Below, in pieces: positions 14,418-23,720 of a DNA stretch of 34,438 nt; the stretch's first letter is position 1; each line of letters starts with the position of its first letter. The translations under genes were made by a program, and so were the position numbers. The notes below the pieces were generated by a model. That model did not search any database and was not told where the DNA came from. It saw only the letters and a program-made list of their open reading frames with translations. Source of the stretch: Pseudobacteriovorax sp. (GTDB lineage: Bacteria; Bdellovibrionota_B; Oligoflexia; Oligoflexales; Oligoflexaceae); contig JABSRP010000005.1 in assembly GCA_013215145.1 (NCBI GenBank), forward strand, positions 1-34,438, written 5' to 3'.

Positions 14418-16967
14418 TTATCCTCCATTTGATTCTAAGCTAGCAAGATGTTCCAAGGCTTCCGCAGGACTATCAAATTTCGCTAACGCCTCGTCAGCAG
14501 TTTTTTGATCCTTGGCATTGGTTGGAGACATCCATTTGTCATAGTCAGTCCTACGAAACCTATAAACTTGCTGGATAGTTTTCTTTTTGTTTATAAGCAT
14601 AAAATCTGCGTGTGATCCCTCTTCGGTAGTAAGTGAAGCCGCAATCCCAGCAGTAGCATCTGTTAGAACCGATGATTTTTTTCTAACATATTCAATATTG
14701 TCCTCATTCATGGCTAAAAATATAAAGTTTTCAGCTACCGACCAAAAAGCTTGGCCGGTGATTAAATCGAAATAGTTTTGCGGCCTTGGCGTTAGCGTTA
14801 TTAACCAGACTCCGCGTTTTCTCATTGTTTCAGCAAAGTCTAGGGCAAAGTCTCTAAAAACGCTGTTATTACGTCCAAGCATGGCAAATTCTTCTAAGAT
14901 AATAAAACCAGTGCGGCCCTTATTCTCAGTTAGTGAGATAATCCGCCGAATCTCTTCAATAACTGCCATTGTCATAAGAGTCTGCAGGATAGGATCAGAA
15001 TCTAGCGCGTCTAGATCATAGATATAAAGTAAGGCCCCTTTCTCCCTGTCACTATTAGACGCTCCAAAAAATTTGGCATAGTTTCCCTCACCATAAAATG
15101 GCTTTAGTTTGGCTAGTACCGGCTCGATTGCTTCTTTAACCGATGGGGAGCCATCGTTAAGCGAGGCAAGCTCGGCGATAAACTCTTCCATTGTTAGCTC
15201 GGCAGTTTGTGATGTTTCCTTTTTCTCAAACTTACCATCTTTATAGGTAAGACCAAGTCTGTCACATTTTTTCTTATAGGCTCCTTTCAGCGCCTTTGTG
15301 ATAACGGTTTGATGTTCTGATTCAACGTTAAAGCTTGGTGAAGTAAGCGCAATCGCTGACATCATTAGTTTAGTTAAAAATGCAATTTTTTCTTCGTCAT
15401 AATTCCCTCTAAATGGTGAAAATGGTATCTTTTCATTTCGATCAAAGATTGTTAGATCGCCGCCATAATACTTTGCAAGTGATGAGTAGCTAGATTTTTT
15501 ATCAATGATAAAAACTAGAGGCTCGTCTTTCATCCGTTTAGCCGAGGTAATGATATCAATTACCAGTGCGCTTTTACCGCTACCACTATCAGCTAGAATA
15601 GCTGTGTGCGAGTTAATAGGATTGTTTAGAAGACTAAACGGTGCGAAATTACCCTCCCTCGATAGATAGTAGCCAAGCGCGTCCTTGACACCCCCAGAGC
15701 TATCGAAAATTGGTAGAAAGTTAAGTGCGTCCGATTTTAATATCCTTATGGCCCTTCTTGACGACAGATCGCTTTCTGGCGAGTAGCAAAGCGGCAGACT
15801 ATTGATGCAGCTTGCAAGCCCAATGTGATCCTCAAGGATAGCCTCGGCGTCTAGATCTTCATTGAACACTTTGCAAACTGAGCGAACCCGCGAATCTATT
15901 TCCTCTTTCGCATTGCCGTCAACGATCACATTAAAGGTCATATTAAGGCAGCTATCATCTCTAGCTAGCCTATCTTGTACCGCAAGAATTTCCTCTTTTT
16001 GAACCCTAGCCTTTGCCGTTGGCGTATTCTCAAGAAAAAACTCTTTAAGATCAAAAAACTGCTTAACCTTGGCTTTGGTTGGAAAGCTAAAGTTAAGGGC
16101 AATGCGAAACGGAAAATTAAGCCTTGTAAAATAGGCCATGCCGCCAGGATAGGAAATCTGCGGCGCTGTCACCAGCGACAGCGTCCTAGTGGCTATACCC
16201 TCCCTTGTGATCCCCTCATAGCTAAGCGATGGAGAGTTATAAAGGTATTGTTTTCCAAGCGATACGCTAGGATTGTATGCTGCAAACTCTCTTTTGTAGT
16301 AAGTTTTTGGATTAAAAAACCTCCTAAGATAATCAAGCAGCTCCGCTGCCCCTAGCCTTTTAAGTTTATCGCCAAGCCCATGTTCTAAACCTTTTGCGAT
16401 GCCAGTTAATTCATAGATATATCCTTTTAGCTCTCTAACTAGATCTTCAATTGTTGCTCCTGAGTGTTCAAAAAAGCTTTTGATAAGTTTTTGTTTTTTA
16501 CTACCTGGAAAGAACCTGATACTAAGATAGAGCGATCTTTTAAACACCTTAACCTCTGACCCTGGCTTGCAATATTCCTTGATCTGTGTTGCCTTATGGG
16601 TAAATAGGTTTTTTGATACCGGATGCCCATCTGGGTATTCTCCAAGCTTAGCCTCTAGCTCCCTATCCTTGTCAGAAAGTAGGGATTGATCGTAAATCAG
16701 TTGTAAGACTGTGTGGCTAGGAAGACTAAGCAGCGATCTCATTTGCCGAATCTTTCTAATGATCTCCTTTTCTGTTAGTGGCTCATGCTGGGAAAGCTCA
16801 AGTCTGTAAAAAATTCCAAAGCTGCCATCTTTTAGAATAAAAATTTTATCTTTCTCGTAAAACTCGTCGTAAGGTAAAAGATCTGGCAGGGAGTCGGGCC
16901 GTTTCATAATTGCGCCCGCGTATAGGTCTCTACGCCTTTGCATGGCTTCAAGTAGTTTAGCGTTCAA
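14418..16967 (-). CDS. traC: TraC/VirB4-type secretion ATPase
   Basis: 849 residues (F TraC is about 875) from TTG with ggagg 7-8 nt upstream. The N-terminal half has the TraC pilus-assembly domain (FYEKDKIFILKDGSFGIFYR). Walker A is ILADSGSGKSALVIDI (about 456-470) and Walker B is GFIILEEFAML (about 686-696), followed by TLTPRPQNYF. It would power pilin polymerisation from the cytoplasmic face of the inner membrane. The gene sits between traV and the traH-like gene as in F-type clusters. Both nucleotide motifs are intact. Confidence 0.95.
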   Translation of the reverse strand: MNAKLLEAMQRRRDLYAGAIMKRPDSLPDLLPYDEFYEKDKIFILKDGSFGIFYRLELSQHEPLTEKEIIRKIRQMRSLLSLPSHTVLQLIYDQSLLSDKDRELEAKLGEYPDGHPVSKNLFTHKATQIKEYCKPGSEVKVFKRSLYLSIRFFPGSKKQKLIKSFFEHSGATIEDLVRELKGYIYELTGIAKGLEHGLGDKLKRLGAAELLDYLRRFFNPKTYYKREFAAYNPSVSLGKQYLYNSPSLSYEGITREGIATRTLSLVTAPQISYPGGMAYFTRLNFPFRIALNFSFPTKAKVKQFFDLKEFFLENTPTAKARVQKEEILAVQDRLARDDSCLNMTFNVIVDGNAKEEIDSRVRSVCKVFNEDLDAEAILEDHIGLASCINSLPLCYSPESDLSSRRAIRILKSDALNFLPIFDSSGGVKDALGYYLSREGNFAPFSLLNNPINSHTAILADSGSGKSALVIDIITSAKRMKDEPLVFIIDKKSSYSSLAKYYGGDLTIFDRNEKIPFSPFRGNYDEEKIAFLTKLMMSAIALTSPSFNVESEHQTVITKALKGAYKKKCDRLGLTYKDGKFEKKETSQTAELTMEEFIAELASLNDGSPSVKEAIEPVLAKLKPFYGEGNYAKFFGASNSDREKGALLYIYDLDALDSDPILQTLMTMAVIEEIRRIISLTENKGRTGFIILEEFAMLGRNNSVFRDFALDFAETMRKRGVWLITLTPRPQNYFDLITGQAFWSVAENFIFLAMNEDNIEYVRKKSSVLTDATAGIAASLTTEEGSHADFMLINKKKTIQQVYRFRRTDYDKWMSPTNAKDQKTADEALAKFDSPAEALEHLASLESNGG

Positions 16968-16985
16968 TATAGTCCTCCAGTTAGT

Positions 16986-17318
16986 TTAGCGTTTCGGTGG
17001 TCCTGGTCTTTTAGGCGGCACTTTTTGAAAGGTCGGACCAGATCCATCCCAGTAGGCATGACTGACCAAGGTTCTGATCCAGCCGCCAAGAAAATAATCA
17101 CCGCCACTCATCTCATGCGGGTGCATGTAAACATCCGTTAGCTTTGCCTCGACCCTCCTTGGCCCGTATAGCGCTCCCCTCGAGCTATCTAGCTGGGCGT
17201 TAATACGGTGGGAGCCGTCATAGTCGGCATTGCTATCTAGTAGCTTGTCAAAGCTAACCGTCGAGCAGCCCACCAGCAAAAAACTAGTCAAGAAGGCGGG
17301 TAACATATAAGTAGTCAT
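16986..17318 (-). CDS. traV: TraV-like outer-membrane lipoprotein
   Basis: 110 residues, ATG with aaagga 7 nt upstream, overlapping the end of traB by 35 bp. A lipoprotein signal ends in the lipobox LLVGC (Cys about 18). The segment PRRVEAKLTDVYMHPHEMSG fits the short conserved block of TraV, followed by a Trp-rich stretch and a basic Pro-rich tail. TraV, with TraK and TraB, forms the envelope-spanning core complex. It is shorter than F TraV (171 residues), so the assignment relies on lipobox plus order. Confidence 0.8.
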   Translation of the reverse strand: MTTYMLPAFLTSFLLVGCSTVSFDKLLDSNADYDGSHRINAQLDSSRGALYGPRRVEAKLTDVYMHPHEMSGGDYFLGGWIRTLVSHAYWDGSGPTFQKVPPKRPGPPKR

Positions 17319-18513
17319 TTTTTTGTCCTTTCTTATTTTTTCTAAAATACCAAGCAGGAAGCTCTACAGATTCCTGCACAATGACGTAGAGTTTTTGTGA
17401 AGAGTGAACATTGATCGTTGGCATAAAGCCCGAAGCATGATCCAAAAAATACTTGGTAATGGTGTTAGCCGCCTGGGAGGCTCCCCCTGCAGCCATATAC
17501 CTACCCTCATCGCCGACGATGTTTGTGCTAGTTGATGAGCCGCCAAGGCTGCTAGTGGCTGTTTGCCTAGTCTGCAGCCTTTCAATATTGCCGCTGATTC
17601 CCTCAATCATTGACGATAGGAAAGTCAGCGCGGCAAGCCTTGATCCTACGTTTAGATCCACTTCGCCCTTGATACCGAATGAGTTATCGTCCTTATCAGC
17701 GACAAAGCCCTTAAGATCGCGTTCGAAGAGCTCTCCTGACTTAGACGTGCAGGCTAGCTTATATGGCATGATCTCAACTCGTCCTAAATTAAGATTGCCT
17801 AGAGCCTTTCCCAAAATAAAACAGCCGGATAGATCGACTTTGGTTTTATTCGGCCCTACAAAACTTTGCGTCGCCTTAAGTAAAACCGGATATGGTTTAC
17901 CGTTTGTCGCTTGGACCCCGCTAAGTAGAACCGTTTCGATATACGAGCCAGAACTTATATGGATCTTTCTTTTTGCCCCTGGCTCACTTTGAATCGGAAA
18001 GGAAATAACCGACGGACCCTTTAGCCCAGGACCGCGAGCCGCAGAGCCACCTGGAGGCTTAACCTCGTTTAGATGAGCGCCGCCCGTAGGCTTAACTCTC
18101 TGAGTCTTTGGAACTGTATAATCCTGATTTACTGGATCAGGAATATTAGGTTTAGTTTCTTCGCTAGATTTGCCCTCCGACTTGTAATGTAGATCGATCT
18201 TTTTTTCGGCGTTGAAAGCTTCAATGATTTGCCTAAGCGCCTCAAGCTTTCCAGCAAGTCCTTCCTGATTAGCCTGCAAAAGCTCGATACTCTTTCTTAG
18301 GCTCTCATCCCTTACTTTTTCGAGTGATCTTCCTGTTGCTATTACCCTTCCACCATTGAAAGTTTTTGGACCTGGACTTCCTGTGATTTTTTCGCTAGAT
18401 TTGTTACTCTGACTTAAAACGCCGATCATTAAAAATGCGCCAACTGTAAAAAAGGCAATAAAGTGCCATTTATTAAGCCCGTAGCGCTTAATAAGCTTCA
18501 AAATTTTATTCAA
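17284..18513 (-). CDS. traB: TraB/VirB10-like core complex protein
   Basis: 409 residues from TTG with aagga 8 nt upstream. One inner-membrane helix (about 18-35), a coiled-coil region (about 70-110, RKSIELLQANQEGLAGKLEA), a Pro-rich linker (about 120-170), then the VirB10-like domain with SGSYIETVLLSGVQATNGKP, PYPVLLKATQSF, VDLSGCFILGKALGNL and FKG-type beta strands. The protein bridges the inner and outer membranes and senses energy from the ATPases. Length is close to F TraB (475). It overlaps traV. Confidence 0.95.
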   Translation of the reverse strand: MNKILKLIKRYGLNKWHFIAFFTVGAFLMIGVLSQSNKSSEKITGSPGPKTFNGGRVIATGRSLEKVRDESLRKSIELLQANQEGLAGKLEALRQIIEAFNAEKKIDLHYKSEGKSSEETKPNIPDPVNQDYTVPKTQRVKPTGGAHLNEVKPPGGSAARGPGLKGPSVISFPIQSEPGAKRKIHISSGSYIETVLLSGVQATNGKPYPVLLKATQSFVGPNKTKVDLSGCFILGKALGNLNLGRVEIMPYKLACTSKSGELFERDLKGFVADKDDNSFGIKGEVDLNVGSRLAALTFLSSMIEGISGNIERLQTRQTATSSLGGSSTSTNIVGDEGRYMAAGGASQAANTITKYFLDHASGFMPTINVHSSQKLYVIVQESVELPAWYFRKNKKGQKNDYLYVTRLLD

Positions 18514-18555
18514 ATATGTTTCCTTCTAGTTGTTAGATCTCTGGATTAATCTCTT

Positions 18556-19347
18556 CTATTTTTTTGCTACTACCTCCTTAAATGGAAGGCTTAGGTTGTA
18601 ATAGCTAGCCGTTGATTTTGCTACGACCCTAAGAGTTGTGCTGCTTCCATAAATCCCCTTGGGAGCAAGCCGATTGTCATCTACTTGCGATAGGATCGCA
18701 TTGTTAGGATGACCAAGCTTTAGTAGCGGCAATTCAATATCAAATGCTTTCTTGCTTGACTTGTTTTCCACATTAAAAACATATCCAGTAAAATGATCCC
18801 CCGAATAAATTTTGGTTAGCCTAATTTTTAGCCGAGAGGCACTTGATCCTACCTTTCGTGAGATTGATTTAATATTGTAGCCAGTTACCCTATCGCCCTT
18901 GATCATTGCTTTAAGAAGGTCAAGCTCTGTAAGCTTTACCGCCTGAGACGCGCTAGAAAATTCTTCGCGCCTTGGCTGAAAATCATAAACCCCGTGAGTT
19001 CTTACCCCTGATTTTTTAGACACCGTGACAGCGTTAACCCTTACCACCTTGCCACTTGCTAGGATAAAGTGAATCTCGGCTTTACTACTTGATCCCCTTG
19101 GACTAACCTTTAAGACCGCGTAATCGGGCGAAACCTCATCGGCTGGAAGTATTGAAAACTGGCTTGCATTCGATAGTGTCTTTACCGGCTCATCAAAGCG
19201 AAAAATCGTCTGCTCACCTGCGGCTAGCGTGATTTTTTGCTGAGCGCCGGTGTAGTACACTTTTAACGCTAATGCGATATTTGAGTAAAATAAGCTCCCT
19301 ATTACAAAGAAGGTAATAGGCCAGCGTGATGATAGTAAATGTCCCAT
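18556..19347 (-). CDS. traK: TraK-like secretin-domain protein
   Basis: 263 residues, ATG start. Signal peptide spans residues 1-27 (ITFFVIGSLFYSNIALA). The mature protein is beta-rich (LAAGEQTIFRFDEPVKTL, VLKVSPRGSSSKAEIHF) as in TraK/VirB9, which form the outer-membrane ring with TraV and TraB. Length is close to F TraK (242). It lies between traE and traB, the F order. Confidence 0.85.
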   Translation of the reverse strand: MGHLLSSRWPITFFVIGSLFYSNIALALKVYYTGAQQKITLAAGEQTIFRFDEPVKTLSNASQFSILPADEVSPDYAVLKVSPRGSSSKAEIHFILASGKVVRVNAVTVSKKSGVRTHGVYDFQPRREEFSSASQAVKLTELDLLKAMIKGDRVTGYNIKSISRKVGSSASRLKIRLTKIYSGDHFTGYVFNVENKSSKKAFDIELPLLKLGHPNNAILSQVDDNRLAPKGIYGSSTTLRVVAKSTASYYNLSLPFKEVVAKK

Positions 19348-19389
19348 GTCACCTCGTAAAAATTGATAGATTGTTGAATTAGTTTAGTT

Positions 19390-20136
19390 TTACTGCGCGA
19401 TGCGCTTTTTGGCTTGATAGGCCTCTTCCCTATCCCAATTTAATGACTCAATTTGCAGATACCAGCGTTTACCGCTTTTTGGTGGCACTAGCTTGAGTGT
19501 CATTTTGATTGCTTGATTCTCAAAGCCTAGATAATCTCCCCTCGAATAAAAATTAGCTTGCCCCCTTATATTTGCCTCATACCAGCCGTCCCCGGACGAT
19601 TTGATCCTCCTACTCGTTACTTCTAGTATTTGTGATATTTGCTCCTTTTTAACTTGCCTGACCCATGCATCCGTATCTAGGTCGAACTCAATTTTAAGTT
19701 TATCGCTCATAAAACTTTTAACTGATCCATACTGCTCGTCGATAGTGGATGCGCTAATATTTCCAAGATTTGTCACAAAGTCCGAAACAGCGTCAGCCAC
19801 GTACCTATCAGATACCTGCTGCGGCGATGCTGGTGTAAAATCTGAAACCCCAGGGGCAAGGATATATTCTTTTACCCGTAGTCTTTCTTGAAGCTCTAGT
19901 ATTTCATAACGCGACCAGATAAACGTTACTGTCAACAAGGCCGATAGGATCGCAATTAAAAGTCTAAGTGTTTGCTGCTCTCTTAGAAGCGCAGCCTTGT
20001 AACTTAGGTACTTTGGAAGGTTTCTATAATACTGCTTTGATTCTCCCTTGTTATTAACCTTGCCTATTTTTTTAGGTTTACTAGTTTTTTCTTTTGGCCC
20101 AATAAATCTTCGATTTAGATCGATACCTACCTCCAT
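19390..20136 (-). CDS. traE: TraE/VirB8-like inner-membrane protein
   Basis: 248 residues. The ATG abuts the traL stop with no spacer, and its ribosome site lies within the end of traL. A basic cytoplasmic N-terminus of about 55 residues (longer than in F, total 188) is followed by one membrane helix (LRLLIAILSALLTVTFIW) and a periplasmic domain that begins YILAPGVSDFTPASPQQVSD. TraE is part of the inner-membrane assembly. The additional N-terminal segment, rich in Lys, is unusual. Confidence 0.9.
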   Translation of the reverse strand: MEVGIDLNRRFIGPKEKTSKPKKIGKVNNKGESKQYYRNLPKYLSYKAALLREQQTLRLLIAILSALLTVTFIWSRYEILELQERLRVKEYILAPGVSDFTPASPQQVSDRYVADAVSDFVTNLGNISASTIDEQYGSVKSFMSDKLKIEFDLDTDAWVRQVKKEQISQILEVTSRRIKSSGDGWYEANIRGQANFYSRGDYLGFENQAIKMTLKLVPPKSGKRWYLQIESLNWDREEAYQAKKRIAQ

Positions 20137-20448
20137 TTAGTTCGAGTATTTTTTGTCCTCGCCTGGATTAATAAATCCAGGTAGGTTCATCCCCAGATAC
20201 CTATAGGGAAGATGAAAGAGTATTCCTTTTGGGTTTCGCTTTTTGATCATTGGCACACCTATCGAGCAAAATCCCAGCGACAAAAACATCAATAGCCACT
20301 CATTTAGGATCACGCCTAGAAATAAAATCACGCCCAAAGCTAGAAAAACATCCGAAAGCTCCCAAAAGTCCATGACCATGACCGGCGCGTCGACTGTCTG
20401 CGGAACCCGCCTTCCGTGTTTTTCTCTCATGCCCTCATAGCTATACAT
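20137..20448 (-). CDS. traL: TraL/VirB3-like inner-membrane protein
   Basis: 103 residues from the ATG at 20448, which overlaps the traA stop as ATGTATAG and has ggag 8 nt upstream; a longer frame starting at TTG inside traA is rejected. It has two adjacent hydrophobic helices (WELSDVFLALGVILFLGVIL and MFLSLGFCSIGVPMI) and a short C-terminal tail with the TraL-like ending FHLPYRYLG. F TraL is 91 residues. It acts with TraE and TraC at the inner membrane. Confidence 0.85.
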   Translation of the reverse strand: MYSYEGMREKHGRRVPQTVDAPVMVMDFWELSDVFLALGVILFLGVILNEWLLMFLSLGFCSIGVPMIKKRNPKGILFHLPYRYLGMNLPGFINPGEDKKYSN

Positions 20449-20803
20449 ATAGCGACTCCGTATGAATCCTAGTCTTTGAGAAGATACCACCAGAGCCAAT
20501 GCTGAAAATATTTTTCACCCACAAAGGCGCGGTGCCAATCACTACCGCAGCCAAGATACATAAAACCGAAATACCAAAGCGCTGCTCCTTAAGTGACCAG
20601 CCTGCGGACAGTACGCAAAGCCCTGCCAAGATCCTAGCGCCCCAAGTAAATATAGCCGTATCAACTAGCTTTAACAGCGCTCCAGCCGTGTCTAGCTTAT
20701 CGCTAGGATCTGTACCTGGAAGGTTAACCTGTGCAGCAAGATCAGTAAGAAAAAGAAAGTAAACCGCCATAAGACAAAGTGGTAAAACCGAATATTTGAA
20801 CAA
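20441..20803 (-). CDS. traA: TraA/VirB2-like pilin subunit
   Basis: 120 residues from TTG with ggagg 9 nt upstream. A cleavable signal (MFKYSVLPLCLMAVYFLFLT, cleavage near AAQ-V) precedes a short helical region and two hydrophobic helices (about 52-70 and 78-95) with a short basic loop (KEQRFG). This is the two-helix layout of TraA/VirB2 pilins. The C-terminal tail after the second helix is about 25 residues, longer than in F. As pilins diverge quickly, the assignment depends on layout and on position before traL. Confidence 0.8.
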   Translation of the reverse strand: MFKYSVLPLCLMAVYFLFLTDLAAQVNLPGTDPSDKLDTAGALLKLVDTAIFTWGARILAGLCVLSAGWSLKEQRFGISVLCILAAVVIGTAPLWVKNIFSIGSGGIFSKTRIHTESLYV

Positions 20804-20805
20804 GT

Positions 20806-21588
20806 TTAAATTCCTCCAAGTGATTGTATGATAGTAGCCTCGTCTTGATAGCCGTTAATCCTATAGACCTTTTTGTTGTTGATGTTGCCGATCAGTAGAA
20901 CCGGCCAACTATTAATCTGTTTTTCTTCTAGCTCCTTTTTGGTTGCCCTTGTCACTGGAAAAGGAATATCTTTTCTAGCGGCAAGGTTATCGTCTATTTG
21001 CTTGATCTCCACATAAAACCCCCTTCTTGCCAATCCAGTCATGGTCCGAATCATTCGTTTACAATGTGGACAAGCCGAGTGATAATAAAGCCTAAGCCGA
21101 AAACCTTTTGGATGAATGGCTAGTTTTGCAGGCTTTAGGTTATTAACCTTTTGCTGATAGTCTCCCCTGATAGGTTGCGGCACCTCATGACGATCAATGT
21201 AACTTTGCATTTTTTTTGCTAGCCTCCTGCTTAACTCGTTCTTCTTTTTCATTAGTAAAAACCATTTTTTTATGTTGTCATCGCTTGGATCGCGCACCAT
21301 CTCAATGTATGGTCTAGGTGGAAGGTGGTCTCCTTCTCTAAAGAAATCTAGCGACTCATCGTTTGGATCAAGCTGCCTTTTCCAATCAAATTTTTCATCC
21401 AGTTTCTTGGTCATTTTTTCTGTCAATTTTTCGTGTTCCTTTTCGATGTTGTCATCTAGCTTTTTTTGTCTAGCCTTCTTCTCAAAATATTCGCTCTGCT
21501 CGTCGAAGTATTTAAAGCTTGCGACAACCGTGGTCGAAAACAGCCCTAACAGAAGTATCGTGCTAGCGTATGAAACCCATTGCTTCAT
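20806..21588 (-). CDS. Thioredoxin-fold TraF/TrbB-like protein
   Basis: 260 residues from ATG 21588 (the TTG before it lacks a better site). A single N-terminal hydrophobic segment (TILLLGLFSTTVVASF) directs it to the periplasm. Residues about 30-70 are a charged coiled coil (EKEHEKLTEKMTKKLDE). The C-terminal third is thioredoxin-like: RLRLYYHSACPHCKRM with the CPHC redox site at about 173-176, cis-Pro in INSWPVLLIG, and GYQDEATIIQSL at the end. F TraF and TrbB have the same fold and aid disulfide formation in TraU, TraH and TraN-type proteins. Two active-site cysteines imply redox activity, unlike F TraF. Confidence 0.85.
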   Translation of the reverse strand: MKQWVSYASTILLLGLFSTTVVASFKYFDEQSEYFEKKARQKKLDDNIEKEHEKLTEKMTKKLDEKFDWKRQLDPNDESLDFFREGDHLPPRPYIEMVRDPSDDNIKKWFLLMKKKNELSRRLAKKMQSYIDRHEVPQPIRGDYQQKVNNLKPAKLAIHPKGFRLRLYYHSACPHCKRMIRTMTGLARRGFYVEIKQIDDNLAARKDIPFPVTRATKKELEEKQINSWPVLLIGNINNKKVYRINGYQDEATIIQSLGGI

Positions 21589-22681
21589 CAATTCCGATCA
21601 CCCCCTTTCTTGCTAAATCCATTGCCTTCGTTTGAAGGCTGTTACCAGTTAGTTCAAAGCTTTTGTCACTAAAGTAGCTCTGGAAATCGCTAGTCGTTGC
21701 AATCTCAATTATTGGAATCCTGCCCGTTACCCCTTTCGAGCATTCACTGCACCCGCTTGAATTAGCCTTGTAGATTTTCCCTGCGACATTAATATCAAGT
21801 GCTGGGATCTTACAGCTATTGCAGAGTCGTTTTACTAACCTTTGCGCTGACGAAAGAATTAGGCTCGATTTTATGGTCCATTCATCAACGCCTAGCTGCT
21901 CCAATCTTGCTATTGCCTCGATCGCGCTATTGGTGTGAATCGTCGACAATACAAGGTGTCCGGTATTAGCCGCCTGAGTTGCAATCTCAGCAGTTTCCCT
22001 ATCCCTAATCTCTCCAAGAAGGATAACGTCGGGATCTTGCCTAAGCATGGCCCGCATTGCCGCCGAAAAACTCATTCCTCTTTCACTAACATCGACCTGC
22101 GTAATTCCTGGCAGTTTATACTCAACAGGATGCTCGATCGTTGCTATGTTTTTGGCATCAGCATCAAGCGAAGCCAAAAGAGAATATAGCGTTGTCGTTT
22201 TTCCACTACCCGTTGGCCCTGTGATTAGGATCAGACCCTGCGATTTTTTTGCGCTAGCTTCTAGTATTTTTACAGCTTCAGTATCATTGCCCCAGCTTCC
22301 AAGGTTAAAATTTTGATCTTGCCGCAGAATCCTAAAGACTATCTTGCAGCCATAAAGAGTCGGCATTGCATTAACCCTTACGTCAATTCCAAGGCTATTA
22401 AAACTTGCCCGCCCATCTTGAGGCTGGCCTACTACTGACAGGTCAAGACCCGCGACCCACTTTGCTCTCCAGATAACAGAGTCAGAATGTTTAGAACTGA
22501 CACTTTTCCAAAGTTTCATGACACCGTTAATTCTCATGCGAAATTCTAGCGAGGATTCTTTGGGCTCAATATGGATATCGCTGGCTCCATTTTTTGCTGC
22601 GCTGTAAATAAGATCCTTTAAAATCTCAACATGCGGCTCGCGGTGGTCTAGCCTTGTATCGAATTCAGTTTGCATCTTCAT
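21563..22681 (-). CDS. GspE/PilB-type secretion ATPase
   Basis: 372 residues from the ATG at 22681, which overlaps the stop of the traU-like gene as ATGA. Contains the full type II secretion/type IV pilus ATPase set: GASDIHIEP at the N-domain, Walker A TGPTGSGKTTTLYSL (about 154-168), Asp box DPVEYKLPGITQVDV-type segment (EHPVEYKLPG), Walker B VILLGEIRDRETAE, His box LSTIHTNSAIEAI, and the tetracysteine metal site CNSCK/CSECSK near the C-terminus. It lacks the long N1 domain of GspE. Such ATPases are not in the F transfer set; the nearest T4SS analogues are DotB and PilQ/TraJ of IncI. Role could be pilus retraction or assembly; catalytic residues are intact. Confidence 0.95.
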   Translation of the reverse strand: MKMQTEFDTRLDHREPHVEILKDLIYSAAKNGASDIHIEPKESSLEFRMRINGVMKLWKSVSSKHSDSVIWRAKWVAGLDLSVVGQPQDGRASFNSLGIDVRVNAMPTLYGCKIVFRILRQDQNFNLGSWGNDTEAVKILEASAKKSQGLILITGPTGSGKTTTLYSLLASLDADAKNIATIEHPVEYKLPGITQVDVSERGMSFSAAMRAMLRQDPDVILLGEIRDRETAEIATQAANTGHLVLSTIHTNSAIEAIARLEQLGVDEWTIKSSLILSSAQRLVKRLCNSCKIPALDINVAGKIYKANSSGCSECSKGVTGRIPIIEIATTSDFQSYFSDKSFELTGNSLQTKAMDLARKGVIGIDEAMGFIR

Positions 22682-23700
22682 CCCTGAAACCCCGCACACG
22701 CTGCCCTAATTGCCTGAATTGTCATCGGCGTCGTAGCTGAATGGTAGGCATCCACCCTGCAGCTAGTGCGCCTCCAGATTGCATAAAGGTAGTTTCTTTT
22801 TAGCGGCGTCATAAGATTGCCTGCTTCATTGACTAGCATTCCTCTAAGAAAGCCCACGTTTTGGCCTTCAGTAAAGCAAGCTGTCTTTGTTGGATAGATC
22901 ATTTGCATCATCTCAAGGCCGCCGCTAGGCATTGCATTAAATACGCTATTAGCTAGTGATTTAAACCTAGCTGCTATTTGCAATGAGGCTGTCGTCTGAT
23001 CCGATGAAGTTACAGTCTGGTATCGTGGATAAAACGTCCCCCATCCATTGCAAGCCATCTGACTAGCTGGCGGGTAGCTAGTTACCCCCTCGCGGCTAAA
23101 ACTACACATTGGCCCATGAGGGTAAGGTGCTGGCATCGTGCCGCCTGTAACAGATGAGCCAGCTCCTGCCAGCAGGCAAGCCTTCGGCGCTGCTAGCCAT
23201 GCTAGGTAGTTAGGCTGAAGCCTATCACCTAATCCCGTTCTCCAATGGGTTGCGATATGCTCACTCATTGCCCCAAAACAATAGTTTTCCACAGGAGCGC
23301 CGCCACATGGAAGCGTTGCATACGTCGGCATGACAAAGGGAATCGTTAGGCTATGGGCTTGGAATGAATAGGCTCCGTTGTCTTCCTCAACAACCGTTGG
23401 CATCATATCCAAGCTTGCCGCTAGCTGGCTTGAAGTAGATCCGTAGCCAGAAAAATAAGTTTCCCCTGGATTATTCAATACTTCGATAAAATACGATGGT
23501 ATGTTATAGCTGATATTCACACATGGCCTCGGAGGGAATCCGCACACACTTGGCGTCATCGTCAAAGCTGTGCATCCATCAAAAGCAGGTGAGTTTACTA
23601 CCGTACACACATTCGGCATGACAGCACCTTTTGCTGTCTTCGTGCAAGCAAGTTGCATAAGGGCAATCATTGCTAGTAAAATTTGAAATAGTTTAGTCAA
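22678..23700 (-). CDS. traU: TraU-like cysteine-rich periplasmic protein
   Basis: 340 residues if TTG 23700 is used (gggga 7 nt upstream); an ATG five codons earlier is possible but has only a weak site. Hydrophobic N-terminus (FQILLAMIALMQLACTKTAK) implies export. The mature protein is very Cys-, Pro- and Tyr-rich: CGFPPRPCVNISY with IEVLNNPGETYFSG fits the start of TraU, and MIYPTKTACFTEGQNVGFLR with IWRRTSCRV fits its end. TraU works in mating-pair formation and needs disulfides, consistent with the thioredoxin-fold gene two places downstream. In F, traU follows traC; here it is moved to the front of the operon. Confidence 0.7.
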   Translation of the reverse strand: MTKLFQILLAMIALMQLACTKTAKGAVMPNVCTVVNSPAFDGCTALTMTPSVCGFPPRPCVNISYNIPSYFIEVLNNPGETYFSGYGSTSSQLAASLDMMPTVVEEDNGAYSFQAHSLTIPFVMPTYATLPCGGAPVENYCFGAMSEHIATHWRTGLGDRLQPNYLAWLAAPKACLLAGAGSSVTGGTMPAPYPHGPMCSFSREGVTSYPPASQMACNGWGTFYPRYQTVTSSDQTTASLQIAARFKSLANSVFNAMPSGGLEMMQMIYPTKTACFTEGQNVGFLRGMLVNEAGNLMTPLKRNYLYAIWRRTSCRVDAYHSATTPMTIQAIRAACAGFQG

Positions 23701-23720
23701 TTTAATATCCCCCATTATTT

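Noticed and set aside
17453..17992. 179-codon plus-strand frame opposite traB
   Set aside because: Antisense shadow of traB, which is a confident VirB10-family gene; no independent start signal.
20449..20499. TTG-initiated extension of TraL
   Set aside because: It lies inside traA, has no ribosome site, and the internal ATG with ggag gives the expected TraL length.
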